From Cololabis saira (taxonomy: Eukaryota > Chordata > Actinopteri > Beloniformes > Belonidae), in assembly GCF_033807715.1 (NCBI RefSeq), contig NC_084591.1:48957415-49021414 (forward strand): a stretch of DNA of 64,000 nucleotides, given 5' to 3'. Under the pieces are notes generated by a model, which saw only the letters and a list, made by a program, of their open reading frames with translations, had not been told where the DNA came from and ran no database searches. Below are positions 49,182-59,411 of the stretch, piece by piece. Position 1 is the first letter of the stretch; every line of letters starts with the position of its first letter. The translations under genes and the position numbers were made by a program.

Positions 49182-51437
49182 AGTATTGGATATATTCCTA
49201 AAATTGCAGTTCACGCACAAAACGGTGGATTTAGACCAATTAATAGAATAATCAGACAGAGATGAAAATCCCTCTATAAGTGCGATTGTCTGTGATAGTG
49301 AAGATCGTGAGTTCTGGAGGAAGAGGAGTACGTCATCCGCATAAAGACTTATTTTGTGCTCTACTATTTTGCATTGTATACCTTTAATATTTTGATTTTG
49401 TCTAATAGCTGCTGCTAAAGGTTCGATAAATATTGCAAATAATGAGGGAGATAGAGGGCAACCCTGTCTAGTGCCTCTTTGCAAGGTAAAGCTTGTAGAG
49501 ATTTGATCATTTGTCCTTACACGTGCCTTGGGAGAGCTGTATAATATTTTTACCCAGTCAATGAAAGATTCACCAAATCCAAATTTATGTAAGGTTGCCA
49601 ATAGAAACTTCCAATTTACCTTATCGAATGCTTTTTCCGCGTCTAAGGATATAATAGTAGTTTCCTGTTTATTGATACTGGAATAATCTATAATATTTAA
49701 TAATCTGCGAATATTAGTAGAGGAATGTCTACCTTTAATAAAGCCTGTTTGATCCGGATGTATAATAGAAGGGGTGACTCTTTTCAGACGTTCAGTAAGG
49801 GCCTTGCTAATTATTTTAAGGTCTACATTTATTAATGAAATTGGGCGGTAGCTCGATGGGAGCAAGGGATCTTTATCTGGTTTTAATAAAAGACTAATAT
49901 TAGCAGAGTTCATATTTAAGGGTAAGCTTTTATTTTCCCTAATATTTAGAATCATTTTATAAAATGTTGGTGCTAATATGCTCCAGAATTCCTTATAAAA
50001 TTCAGCTGGGAAACCGTCTGGGCCCGGAGCTTTATTATTGGGCATATGTTGAAGAGCTTCATGGAGTTCTCCTATTGAGAGTGGTGAATCTAAATTCGTA
50101 ACCTGTTCCTGATGTAACTTTGGCAGGTTAATTTCTCCAAGAAACTCATTAATGGATTGATCAGATGGTTCAATTTGTGACGAGTATAATTTGTAGAAAA
50201 AGTCTCTAAAGATTGAATTTATTAAACAGGGATCATGTGTAACTTCCCCTGACTGGTCCTTAATAGATGTTATGGTTGTTTTTTCTTTGTTTATTTTTAA
50301 TTGATTGGCTAAATATTTTCCTGATCTGTTAGCATGTGCAAAGTTTTCCAGGCGAAGCCTTTGTACTAGAAACTGCGTTTTTGCGTCAATTATTTTATTT
50401 AATTCTATTTTAGTTTTCCTTATTTTGCTAAGGATACGTTCATCTGCAGAAGTCTGGAAGGCCTCCTCTAGCGTCTTTATTTCACCTTCTAATTCTTTTG
50501 TTTTTAAGTTGTCTTTTCTTTTTTTATTTGACGAAAAGGAAATTATTTTGCCTCGCATTACTGCTTTCCCAGCTTCCCATAGAACGCTTGCTGATATTTC
50601 CGGCTGGTCGTTAATTTGCAAAAAAATGTCCCATTCTTTCTTAAAAAAGTTAGTAAAGTCGGGGTCTTTGAGTAATGATGTATTAAATCTCCAAACTTTG
50701 GAGGATGATACGCTCCCCCTCTTCCCCAGAGTGAAAGAAACAGGTGCGTGATCGCTAATATTGATTGGGTGTATTTGTGATTCTGAGATATCTCTCATCA
50801 GAGAGCTACTGACTAGAAAATAATCTAACCTAGAGTATGAGTGATGAACGGCTGAGAAAAAAGTGTAGTTCCTAAGGGTTGGGTGTAAAGAGCGCCATGT
50901 ATCGCAAAGACCCAGATCATTCATGTATTGCTTAACAATACTTGCTGACTGCCAACTCCTGTGTCCGCCTGCATTACTGAGCCTGTCCACTCCAGGGTCC
51001 AAAACCATGTTGAAGTCTCCTCCGATGATGACTGTGTTGTCTAGGTGAGCAGAAAGTGAGGTGAAAAAAGAGTGAAAAAACGAGGAGTCATCAACATTTG
51101 GACCATATACATTAGAAATACATAAATTCAAGCTTTGAATTTGCAAGACTAAAATTAAATATCTACCCTCTGAGTCAATGTGTGTGTCCTTTACAGTGAA
51201 ATTTACTCTTTTATTAATGAGAATTGCTACCCCTCTTTGTCTGGAGTTGTAACAGGCGGAATAAGCGTGCGGAAATTCTGGCGTGGCCAATGCATCTGCT
51301 GAAGCTTTAACTAAGTGTGTTTCTTGTAGTAAAACAATGTCTGCTTGCAGAGTTTGAATTTGATTAAGAAGTTTTAATCTCTTTACTGTGTTCCCGGCCC
51401 CGTTTACGTTCCAGGTGACGAACTTTAATTTATCCAT
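49182..51437 (-). pseudogene. L1 ORF2, N-terminal part (endonuclease and RT), interrupted
   Basis: Start chosen at 51437 (MDKLKFVTWNVNGAG), where the endonuclease begins; the frame is open 23 codons further upstream. Endonuclease motifs: TWNVNGAG, LLQETHL, SNVYGPN, GGDFNMVLDP and SDHAPVSF (about residue 260). RT: APGPDGFPAEFYKEF, SLDAEKAFDKVNW, RQGCPLSPSLFAIFIEPL and the catalytic YADD at 49332-49343 (about residue 699). The frame is uninterrupted up to the nested insertion. It then reads into insertion sequence and stops at 49137. Lacks the C-terminal domain, hence inactive. The 5' third is duplicated at 9921-10420. Confidence 0.92.
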
Positions 51438-51932
51438 AATCCAATCACTGAAAATAACATTATATGTAAATGGTAATGTTGCAGGAGTTGGATGTGTGTG
51501 TGCCATGTTAATCTAAATGTATGTTTGTACCAATTAACCAACCGGAAAGTGCAGCAGAGTGAGACATGGAGGGAAAGAGGAAAAAAGGAGTGTGACAATT
51601 GGGGTGGGGTGAGGGGGAGGGAAATAATTCTAACCATAATTAAAAGAAAAAAGAAAACAGAAAAAGAGATAGAGAAGAGGGGGAAAAGAAAAGAAAAAAA
51701 AGAAACGATCACCGATGTGTGACTGTAACTCATTGAGACTAGCAGATCAAAAATTATAAATACCTTAATATGTGCCGAAAATTTTTATGAAACTTTATCT
51801 GATCTAATCACCCAGTGTTTATAAAGCTATCTCTCTAACTAATTATCAAATGTTTATAAAGCTATATCTGATCTAGTCACCATTTAGTGAGAGAGAAAGA
51901 GAAAGGAAAAAAAGGCAAATTGTACTTATCTC
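51438..51932 (-). other. L1 inter-ORF spacer
   Basis: About 495 bp between the ORF1 stop and the ORF2 start, very purine-rich on the plus strand (51540-51710). It includes a stretch also present upstream of the ORF2 fragment at 9820-9920. No gene. Confidence 0.7.
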
Positions 51933-52736
51933 TCAGAAGAGCCACGGCGTGATGTTGGGGTTCCGGTAAAGCTCCCCGTTCACGTACAGCCGGTCCACGG
52001 TGATGACAGCCCGACATCCCTCCGAAATGAGCCTCCTCCGGACCGGGAAGAGGACTCGGCGACGGTCCAGGATCTCCCGGGGGAACTGGTCGTTCACGGA
52101 GAACGGCAGTCCGCGCAGCTGTGGCCCCCGTCTTCTCACCAGCTCTTTCTGCTTAAAGTGTTCAAACTTGGCAACAATGGGTCTTGGTCTCTGGGCTTCC
52201 GATCTTCTTCCTCCAAGGCGATGGACGCGGTGAAACGTGATGGAATTCGCCATGTCTTCGGGAAGCTTCAGGTGGTTGCGGATGAAATCATGAACAGCTG
52301 CTTCCGGATCTTCATCAGGTTTTTCTGGGATCCCAGAGAATACTAAATTGTCCCGCATGCTTCTGCTTTGAAGGTCTAAATTTGCCTCTTTCATGATCTT
52401 ATTGTCCCTTTTAAGCTGGCTCATCCCCTCTGTCAGAGATTTTACCGACTCCTTTAAATCCCGGTTTTCAGCCGCGAGCGATTCCACCTGCCGTTGGCTG
52501 TATTCCAGGGAGGTCTGGAGCGCTTGTATCTCCCTGTGCAAGACCTCCAGGAGGGACAGACGGTTCTCAAAGCCACTTAGCCGGGCGTCGATGGACAGCA
52601 GGGCGTCTGTAGTGGTGTTACCTGGGGGGGAGACGGCTCCAGGTGATTTCTCGTCCCGGGATCTTTTTGACGATGAGGCGTTCGGGGTAGCTGCGTCTTT
52701 TTTCCCCATTACAATTCGATTGTAACTTTCTTCCAT
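51933..52736 (-). CDS. L1 ORF1p, RNA-binding trimer-forming protein, 267 aa
   Basis: ORF1p coats L1 RNA and acts as a nucleic-acid chaperone in the retrotransposition particle. A polar N-terminus (about 1-45) precedes a heptad-rich coiled coil (about 48-123: LLSIDARLSGFENRLSLLEV, then SLAAENRDLKESVKSL). An RRM-like domain follows (about 124-205: RSMRDNLVFSGIP, ITFHRVHRLGG, PRPIVAKFEHFKQKELV). A basic C-terminal domain (PFSVNDQFPREILDRRRVLF, then RLYVNGELY) completes it. Its 267 residues are somewhat short compared with the 338 of human ORF1p. A later Met (residue 10) is an alternative start. No stop or frameshift is visible. Upstream lies the 5' region with CGCG palindromes; downstream is ORF2. 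Confidence 0.88.
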   Translation of the reverse strand: MEESYNRIVMGKKDAATPNASSSKRSRDEKSPGAVSPPGNTTTDALLSIDARLSGFENRLSLLEVLHREIQALQTSLEYSQRQVESLAAENRDLKESVKSLTEGMSQLKRDNKIMKEANLDLQSRSMRDNLVFSGIPEKPDEDPEAAVHDFIRNHLKLPEDMANSITFHRVHRLGGRRSEAQRPRPIVAKFEHFKQKELVRRRGPQLRGLPFSVNDQFPREILDRRRVLFPVRRRLISEGCRAVITVDRLYVNGELYRNPNITPWLF

Positions 52737-52985
52737 ATACTCCTGCAGGGACTCTATGGTTTCTTCCTGATCCAGATTATTTGTATCTATGTAACCTCTC
52801 TGTTGAATAAGTTTTCACTTACTGTACAATTTACTATTTGTTTGATAACCAAAAGTATATTTTTCAGCTCGACATTGAATGCTGCTGCTGTCTCTGTGTA
52901 CCTCGTGCTCCTACCACATCTCGCGAGACTACCACATCTCGCGAGACCTACCACATCTCGCGAGACCTACCACATCCTGAAACCC
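52737..52985 (-). promoter_or_regulatory. L1 5' region with three TCTCGCGAGA palindromes
   Basis: TCTCGCGAGA occurs at 52919-52928, 52937-52946 and 52956-52965 in tandem units of 18-19 bp (ACCACATCTCGCGAGACCT), right at the 5' end of the element. TCTCGCGAGA is an established vertebrate promoter palindrome (CGCG element). Its position at the start of the element suggests an internal promoter. The rest of the 5'UTR is plain. Confidence 0.65.
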
Positions 52986-53062
52986 TGAAATAAATATTTT
53001 GACTTTTGAACAGCTAGATGCTGCGTTGTATTTTGATTTAGTGTGCACTTATAAGTACTTAT

Positions 53063-54290
53063 GTCACGAATGACCTTCTTATGGCCTCAGATAAGGGATT
53101 AGTATCCATATTGGTTCTACTGGACCTCAGTGCTGCTTTTGACACTGTAGATCATGGCATTTTACTGCACAGGTTAGAGCATGTTGTTGGGATTAAAGGG
53201 ACAGCTCTACGTTGGTTCATATCTATCTGACAGGTTCCAGTTTGTTCATGTACATGAGGTTTCTTCAGAACAGTCAATGGTCTGTTATGGTGTTCCGCAG
53301 GGTTCAGTGCTAGGGCCAATCTTGTTCAGTTTATACATGCAGCCATTGGGAAGTATAATCCAGAATCACGGCATACACTTTCATTGCTATGCTGATGATA
53401 CGCAGCTCTATTTGTCTATGAAGTCGGATGAAACAGAACCGTTAGTTAAACTTCAGGCATATCTTAGGGACATCAAGGACTGGATGTCCAGAAATTTCTT
53501 GCTTCTAAATTCAGATAAAACAGAGGTTATCATTCTTGGTCCAGAGCATCTTAGGAAGGGACTAGATGGTGTTGCGATGGCTTCGAGTGCAACTGTGAGA
53601 AACCTTGGTGTTGTTTTCGATCAGGACTTGTCGTTTAAACCATATGTTAATCAGGTTTCTAAAATAGCGTTTTTCCAACTCTGTAATATTGCAAAAATTA
53701 GGAAAATCCCTTCGCAGAGTGATGCAGAAAAACTAGTTCATGCATTTGTATCTTCTAGACTAGATTACTGTAATGTGTTTTTAGCAGGATGCCCAAATAA
53801 TTTGCTTAATAGGCTCCAGCTGATCCAAAATGCAGCAGCACGAGTGCTGACAGGAATCAGCAGGAGAGACCACGTCTCTCCAGTGTTAGCGTCGCTCCAT
53901 TGGCTACCTGTAAAATTCAGAATCCAATTTAAAATTGTATTACTTGCATATAAAGCCCAAAACGGTTTAGCTCTGCATTATTTGCAAGACCTGATAGTGC
54001 CTTATGTTCCTGGCAGAGCTCTCTGCTCTCAAAGTGCAGGTTTACTCGTAGTTCCTAGAGTATCTAAATGTAGATTTGGAGGGCGGGCGTTCTGCTATCA
54101 TTACTATGGAACCAACTTCCAATCTGGGTTAAGGAGGCTGACACCACCTCCACCTTTAAAACTAATCTTAAAACCTTTCTGTTTAGTAAAGCCTATAGTT
54201 AGTGTTTAGTAAACCTCTAGCTGGTGTTGGTAAATCTCTAGTTAGTGTTAGTAAACCTCTAGTTGGTGTAAACTCTAGTCTGTTAGAGTA
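53063..54290 (+). mobile_element. L2-type LINE family 1 copy B, RT part (5'-truncated)
   Basis: RT sequence begins at about 53067 (MASDKGLVSILVLLDLSAAF in one frame) and shifts frame near 53215, where five bases present in copy A are missing. It then runs open to 54209, with FQFVHVHEVSS, GVPQGSVLGPILFSLYM, CYADDTQLYLS, NAAARVLTGISRRDHVSPVL and LVVPRVSKCRFGGRAFCY. The last residues are frameshifted relative to copy A. Unlike copy A it keeps the segment RLDYCNVFLAGCPNN to SLHWLPV. The 3'UTR begins at 54206, breaks at about 54290 and resumes at 60826. Pseudogene. Confidence 0.85.
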
Positions 54291-54852
54291 GGAACAAGAA
54301 GGAACAAGAGTAATCTTCATTCAGTTCAAAAAAAAGGTTGATCCTACCACCAGTTGAGGTTTAATTAAGTCCAAGGTAGTTCGCCATCAAGGATTGTAGT
54401 GGGATTCTTTGTCCCAATCCATTCAAACGTTTAAACTAAAAAAACCTGACCTGAAACAGGTCAGAAAAGAGTAATCAATATATCTTAAATCAAAGTTCAT
54501 TAGTTGTACAACATTTCTTATCTTAAATTCTTAAAAATGGTCTCAACATTTACCCAAATGTCATAGGTAAAACCACTATAAGTGCTGTTACAATAGCTTT
54601 AAATAAAGCCAAAAGTTGACCAAAAAAAAAAATGCCACAAAACACAATTCACAAACAAAAGAACAAACCTTCAATCGTTCAGGGCTAGAACATAAAGCCA
54701 AATCAAGTTACAACTCAAAATCAAATAATGAAATATTTTCAATGAGCTTTCATATGCTAATGCTAACTGTTAATTGTTTATGCTAGCGGGTCGTTAGCGA
54801 GTCGTTAGCACCTTTAAAAGCTTGAGTTCAGCTCAACAAGACATTGTATGAC
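54291..54852. other. Inserted sequence of unknown origin, left part
   Basis: Starts GGAACAAGAAGGAACAAGAG. Together with 58756-58982 it separates the two halves of L2 copy B's 3'UTR and hosts the Harbinger element. No coding signature, and its termini are not defined. Confidence 0.4.
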
Positions 54853-55129
54853 TTAGGCCCCGTTTACACGGGGCAAAAACGGATGCGTTTTGGCCGTTCG
54901 TTTACACGGAAACGGAGGTCAAAGCCCCCAAAAACGATCATTTCTGAAAACTCCGGCCAAAGTGGAGATTTTCAAAAACTCTGTTTTCCCGTTTGCGTCT
55001 AAACAGAGGGAAACGGAGGAAAACGGAGATTTACGTCACATTATGCGACAGAAACGTCACCAGCAGCGTCATCACCAGCAGTGTCATGAGTGCGACCTGT
55101 GATTACAATTTGTTTGGCCACCGCGACCG

Positions 55130-56401
55130 ATGGAAGCTGTTAAAGCAGTGCTGGTTTTTACGCTTTTGCAAACACTTTTTGCCTGTTTGCGTTTGCATTC
55201 ACAACTGCAGTATTATGTCAACGAGCAGAGGAGAAGGACTGCTCGGAGGTCTGCAATTGTATCAACGATATTACATCAACTTCATTCCGTTGGCAGGCAG
55301 AGGGTTGCCTGCCAACGGCGTCGGCGTCGTTTTTGGATCCGACCAGGGCGGACCGCTCGCTTGTGGGAAAACTTTGAAAACGAAGTTGTTGTCCCGGAGG
55401 AATGGCGTGAGAACTTCAGGATGTCACGGTCATCGCTACTGTCCCTGTCGGAGTTACTGCGCCCCCACATAGAAGGGCAGACAACTGTCATGTGGTCCCC
55501 GGTCAATGTAATGAAAAAAGTAGCCTGCACACTCTACTATTTAGCTGACGAGGGTAGACTGCGCAAGACGGCAAACGCATTTGGTCTATCTAGATCTGTC
55601 GTTTCAATAATTGTCAGACAGGTGTGTAAAGCAATAACTGTGCACTTGGGTCCTAAATACATGAAACTGCCCACAACAGAATCTGCTGTCCATCAACTTG
55701 TGCAGGGATTTGAACAGGCTCACGGTCTCCCTCAGTGCCTGGGTGCTGTGGATGGGACTCATGTGGAGATCAAGCAACCATCAGCTAATTCCACTGACTA
55801 CCTGAACAGAAAAGGGAGGTTTACTTTGAATATCCAAGCCACCTCGGATTACAAATATTCTTTTATGGACGTGGTAGTGAAATGGCCAGGGAGTGTGCAT
55901 GACGCCCGTGTTTTTGCCAACTCCTCACTGAACACCTGCCTGAAAAATGGAAAAATCCCACCCTGTCCAAGATACCTTGTTGATGACGAAGAGGCCATAC
56001 CAGTTTATCTACTCGGCGATCCTGCATACCCACTGCTCCCATATCTCATGAAAGAATATGCAAATGGGGGACACACTGCCCAGGAACAGTACTTTGGACT
56101 AAGTTTGTGCCGAGCACGAATGGTGATTGAGTGTGCATTTGGGAGACTAAAAGCACGGTTCGGAGTCCTGAGAAGGGCGATGGACATTAATCTGAATGAC
56201 CTTCCCTTTGTTATTTATGCTTGCTTTGTGCTGCATAATTATTGTGAAGCTTCAAAGGACAGGATAGACGACAACAGTGTTACTGAGGCAGTTCAGTACG
56301 ACAGGGACAACCAACCGGATTCAGAACTAGCTGTCAGAGACAGCTTGACAGCAGAAGGGAAGAGGGTCAGGAGAATCCTCACGCAATTCCTGGATCCATA
56401 A
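55130..56401 (+). CDS. PIF/Harbinger transposase, 423 aa, DDE nuclease
   Basis: Catalyses excision and integration of the element. The DDE domain is complete: [14 protein letters not shown] (catalytic D208), then [29 protein letters not shown] (D297) and [20 protein letters not shown] (E334). It is preceded by a helix-turn-helix-like part (about 145-185: [20 protein letters not shown]) and a basic N-terminal region ([12 protein letters not shown]). A 349-residue domesticated relative, HARBI1, is known in vertebrates; this protein is longer at the N-terminus. The start at 55130 is the first Met of the frame. No stops or frameshifts. In this superfamily the transposase needs the Myb-like partner for nuclear import and DNA binding; the partner here (58518-56725) is damaged. 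Confidence 0.93.
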   Translation: MEAVKAVLVFTLLQTLFACLRLHSQLQYYVNEQRRRTARRSAIVSTILHQLHSVGRQRVACQRRRRRFWIRPGRTARLWENFENEVVVPEEWRENFRMSRSSLLSLSELLRPHIEGQTTVMWSPVNVMKKVACTLYYLADEGRLRKTANAFGLSRSVVSIIVRQVCKAITVHLGPKYMKLPTTESAVHQLVQGFEQAHGLPQCLGAVDGTHVEIKQPSANSTDYLNRKGRFTLNIQATSDYKYSFMDVVVKWPGSVHDARVFANSSLNTCLKNGKIPPCPRYLVDDEEAIPVYLLGDPAYPLLPYLMKEYANGGHTAQEQYFGLSLCRARMVIECAFGRLKARFGVLRRAMDINLNDLPFVIYACFVLHNYCEASKDRIDDNSVTEAVQYDRDNQPDSELAVRDSLTAEGKRVRRILTQFLDP

Positions 56402-56724
56402 AAGGGACACTTTTCTCCACTGTGTTTGAGAGAGAGAACCAGTGTTGTTGCTTAAAATTATTTCTAATAAGAAATTAATGTTAGGGCAATTGTGTTAACA
56501 AAAATGTTCAAAATGTCTGTGTGCACCTTTAGTAATTAAAACATTTTAAGTTTACATTTTTTGGCTTTTTTTTACATTTAAAGTTGTTTACAATAAGTCA
56601 CTTGAATAGAGACTGCCAAGTCTAAGTGTTTGGTTTAGTTGAATGCCATTGTTCACATAGAGATATTCCAAATTGTTATGTGGGAAAGCTTTGTTGATCT
56701 GACTTGGTTTTACTCTTATGGCGA

Positions 56725-58518
56725 TTAATCACACAGACACACACCTGAATTAGTTTTCAGACTTTTTATTTCTGAACAGATCTGACACTGTAAAGAGTCA
56801 CAAAAAAAATTGTCAGACAAACATAGTGCAAATAAGCTGCCTCTATAATACACATTTGGATGATTAAATAAAAGCATCATCCAATTAAACTTTTCAAGAG
56901 GCTTCAAGAATAACGCACAGTATGTGTGAAGTGCTGAATTTGAATTTGGGGGATATGGGCGTAATGGTGTGTGTGCATACATCTGTCCATAAGGACCTCT
57001 TCCTTCGAATGGCATGCTGTAATGTGGCACTGGTGGGGGTGTATTCACAACCCGCTGCAGGAGAGCAAAGCCATCACCAATTGAAGCAGTAAGCCTATCA
57101 AGAGTATCGGTTAATCTGTTGAAGTTATCAGACGCCTGTTTTTCAGAGGTTTCCAGAATCTCGACCAGTCTCCTCTTGATGCTTTGGTCCTCTTCAACAG
57201 CATTCTGTGACTGGACCTCAGCTGGCAGTCTTCTCTTCAGCCTTTCATGTCGGTGTCCCTTCAGTTTTGCCTTTACAAAGTAGACCAAAAACAAAATATA
57301 TTAAAACATGGTAATTTGCAGAAGTAAACCCATCCTGTACAATCTAATTTGATAACATAATACAATAATTGATGGTCTACATTTCCCTCAGCATAATCAA
57401 ACTATGAACAAGTCCTTAAGACTAAACATCTCAACAAATTATTGGAATATACAGGACTGTCTCAGAAAATTAAAATATTGTGATGTTCTGTAATGCGATT
57501 ACAAAAACAAAAATGTCATACATTCTGGATTAATTTGCAAATCAACTGAAATATTGCAAGCCTTTTATTATTTTAATATTGCTGATCATGGCTTACAGCT
57601 TAAGAAAACTCAAATATCCTATCTCAAAAAATTAGAATATTCTGGGAATCTTAATCTTAAACTGTAAGCCATAATCAGCAATATTAAAATAATAAAAGGC
57701 TTGCAATATTTCAGTTGATTTGTAATGAATCCAGAATGTATGACATTTTTGTTTTTTTAAATTGCATTACAGAAAATAAAGAACTTTATCACAATATTGT
57801 ACATTATAACCTGAATAAACGCTACATGGTAATGCTGTGACTAACATCTCTATGCAGGTGAATTATGTACACATCACATGAATGACAAAGGCACCAGAAT
57901 ATTCTAATTTTCTGAGACAGTCCTGTAGAATAGTATAACTGTACAAACAAATCATACACAGTTCAGCAGACACACAACACTCAATTCTATGTTCATGAAC
58001 ATAAATGTAACAAATATATACATACATGAAGCAGGTCTCTCCTCTCCTTCACTCCTGGAGCCACACTTTCGTCACGTTCTCTGGGGTCCACACTTTCATC
58101 ACGTTCTACTTCAGTTTCGGACCCGACATCCTGCGCCGACAAACCCCAGGGAGTCGATGGTGTGAATGATTCGTCCAGGTCCGTACTTTCAACACCGGGC
58201 GACAACGTTGTAGTGGCCGGTGAACCACCCCACACCTGCTCGCAGAGTTCAAAGTACAGGAGTACTACTCTACCGTGTCCACTCCTACGCCCAGTGTCAA
58301 CTGCTTTCCGGTATTTTCCTCTAACTGCCTTCAGTTTTGTCGTTAGCGAGGTCCGACTAACGTCCTCCTTTCGATGAGGAAAATCATCAGAGGTCACCGC
58401 TGGGTACTGTTCTAAAAACAGAGCCACCTTCTTGTATCTTACTAGTTTTATAGTGTAACGTAACATTTAAAAGTAATTCCACCTCTCTGTCGGTCCAAAC
58501 GTAAGACTCTCGCGCCAT
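56725..58518 (-). pseudogene. Harbinger Myb/SANT-like partner gene, two exons, frameshifted near its start
   Basis: Exon 1 (58518-58026) opens with MARESYVWTDREVELLLNV, a SANT/trihelix-like start, but this frame hits TGA at 58387 after 43 codons. The conserved continuation (FLEQYPAVTSDDFPHRK, TTKLKAVRGKYRKAVDTGRR, VVLLYFELCEQVWGGSPATT) is in another frame, open from 58466. A deletion or small indel around 58400-58450 therefore broke the Myb domain. Splice signals bound an intron at 58025-57271 (GT at 58025-58024, AG at 57272-57271). Exon 2 (57270-56725) continues in phase with AKLKGHRHERLKRRLPAEV and a helical segment rich in heptads (about 57200-57060). Role in relatives: sequence-specific DNA binding and recruitment of the transposase. 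Confidence 0.75.
57452..57925. mobile_element. Foldback MITE with TA target duplication, inside the partner-gene intron
   Basis: TIR CAGGACTGTCTCAGAAAATT at the left and its inverted copy at the right (both about 28 bp), flanked by TA on each side, as for Tc1/mariner-type elements. Inside are long inverted blocks: TTTTATTATTTTAATATTGC near 57560-57580 against GCAATATTAAAATAATAAAA near 57680-57700, and CATACATTCTGGATT against AATCCAGAATGTATG. Most of the 755-bp intron is this element. Confidence 0.85.
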
Positions 58519-58755
58519 CTTGGAAGTAACTGGAAGTGGTCTAAACGTGGCATTTGTTTATGTTTTTTTTCCAGGATTCTGATTGGCTAGCATGACTCTA
58601 TGCTTCTCGTTACACTGCCCCCTGCAGGTTTGGCTGCTCATAGCACCTTAACAGCGTATTCCATGCGGGTCCGTGTAAACGAGGATATTTTTGAAAACGG
58701 AGAGGGGAAAATATCTGTTTTTGTAAATACCCGGCTACGTGTAAACGTGGCCTTA

Positions 58756-58982
58756 GAGTCAAAATAAGAGAAGTAGCTCACCGCTGATAGCTGCATATTT
58801 AGCATTTTAAAGTGCCTTCAAAGTGCCATTAAGGTCGCCGTCTGCCCACGTTGTACCAGCCCAGTGTTGATCACCAAGTGGATGGAGGAGGAGGAAGTGA
58901 CCCCAGGCTGACCCGGATATACACACACACACACACACTGATTGGCAAATGTTTTCACCTGCTCACTGTTCACCAGGCCAAC
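58756..58982. other. Inserted sequence of unknown origin, right part
   Basis: Contains (CA)10 at 58921-58940. It connects Harbinger's right flank to the hAT element. No gene. Confidence 0.4.
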
Positions 58983-59347
58983 CTTGGGTTCAGGGCTGGA
59001 CTGGGACAAAAAATCGGCCCGGGCATTTTGAGCCTAGACCGGCCCACCAGCTATTGATGGAAAGAAAATGAAGCCTATGAATGAAAACAAACGTTCTTGT
59101 GACACCGCTTGTACACTGTCTTGTTGGTGTGTATGTTCTTGTCTAATAAACCTAAACCTACACCATCCCCCCCAGTCCCGTTATAGATGTACTTAGTACT
59201 GTTTCTGAGTAGACCAGCAAACTTGTATGGCAAGCCGTTTTAACATTTAATAGCTAGACTGGATATGTGTTGCAGATATCTGTAATTCAATTCTTCCTAG
59301 TCAAAAAGAACATTTCAGATATCTACAATGATATATTAGCCCATTTT

Positions 59348-59411
59348 AAACAGGGGGAACGCATTCTGACAGCGTGAAATACTGCTGTCAGAATGCGTCC
59401 CCCCTCTGTTT
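59348..59411. repeat. Palindrome, about 27-bp arms, 10-base loop
   Basis: AACGCATTCTGACAGC (ending 59373) against GCTGTCAGAATGCGT (from 59384), extended outward by AAACAGGGGG against CCCCCTCTGTTT. Confidence 0.85.

Larger units (their letters stand above)
43398..52985 (-). mobile_element. Near full-length L1-clade LINE with a nested L1 insertion
   Basis: Minus-strand order: 5' region (52985-52737), ORF1 (52736-51933), inter-ORF spacer of about 500 bp, ORF2 (51437 to 45864, split), 3'UTR (45863-43430) and poly(A) tail (T-run 43403-43429). The 12-bp TGAAATAAATAT occurs at 43386-43397 and 52986-52997, matching a TPRT target duplication. The flanking sequence on both sides reads as one repeat found intact at 62665-62710, so both borders are well supported. 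Without the 1.8-kb nested insertion the element is about 7.8 kb. ORF1 looks complete and ORF2 is open on both sides of the insertion. The copy was therefore probably intact until the nested event. Confidence 0.92.
54856..58752. mobile_element. PIF/Harbinger DNA transposon, 3897 bp
   Basis: The left end is GGCCCCGTTTACACG and the reverse complement of the right end is GGCCACGTTTACACG. TTA flanks both sides (54853-54855 and 58753-58755), the 3-bp target duplication typical of PIF/Harbinger. Inside are a transposase gene (plus) and a two-exon Myb/SANT-like gene (minus), convergent, the usual two-gene layout of the superfamily. The subterminal regions carry several CGTTTACACG/CCGTTT motifs that may be binding sites. 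The transposase looks intact; the partner gene does not. Confidence 0.93.

Noticed and set aside
54890..55472. Additional plus-strand coding exons upstream of the Harbinger transposase
   Set aside because: These frames overlap the transposase gene or the subterminal repeats in other frames and show no conserved motif.
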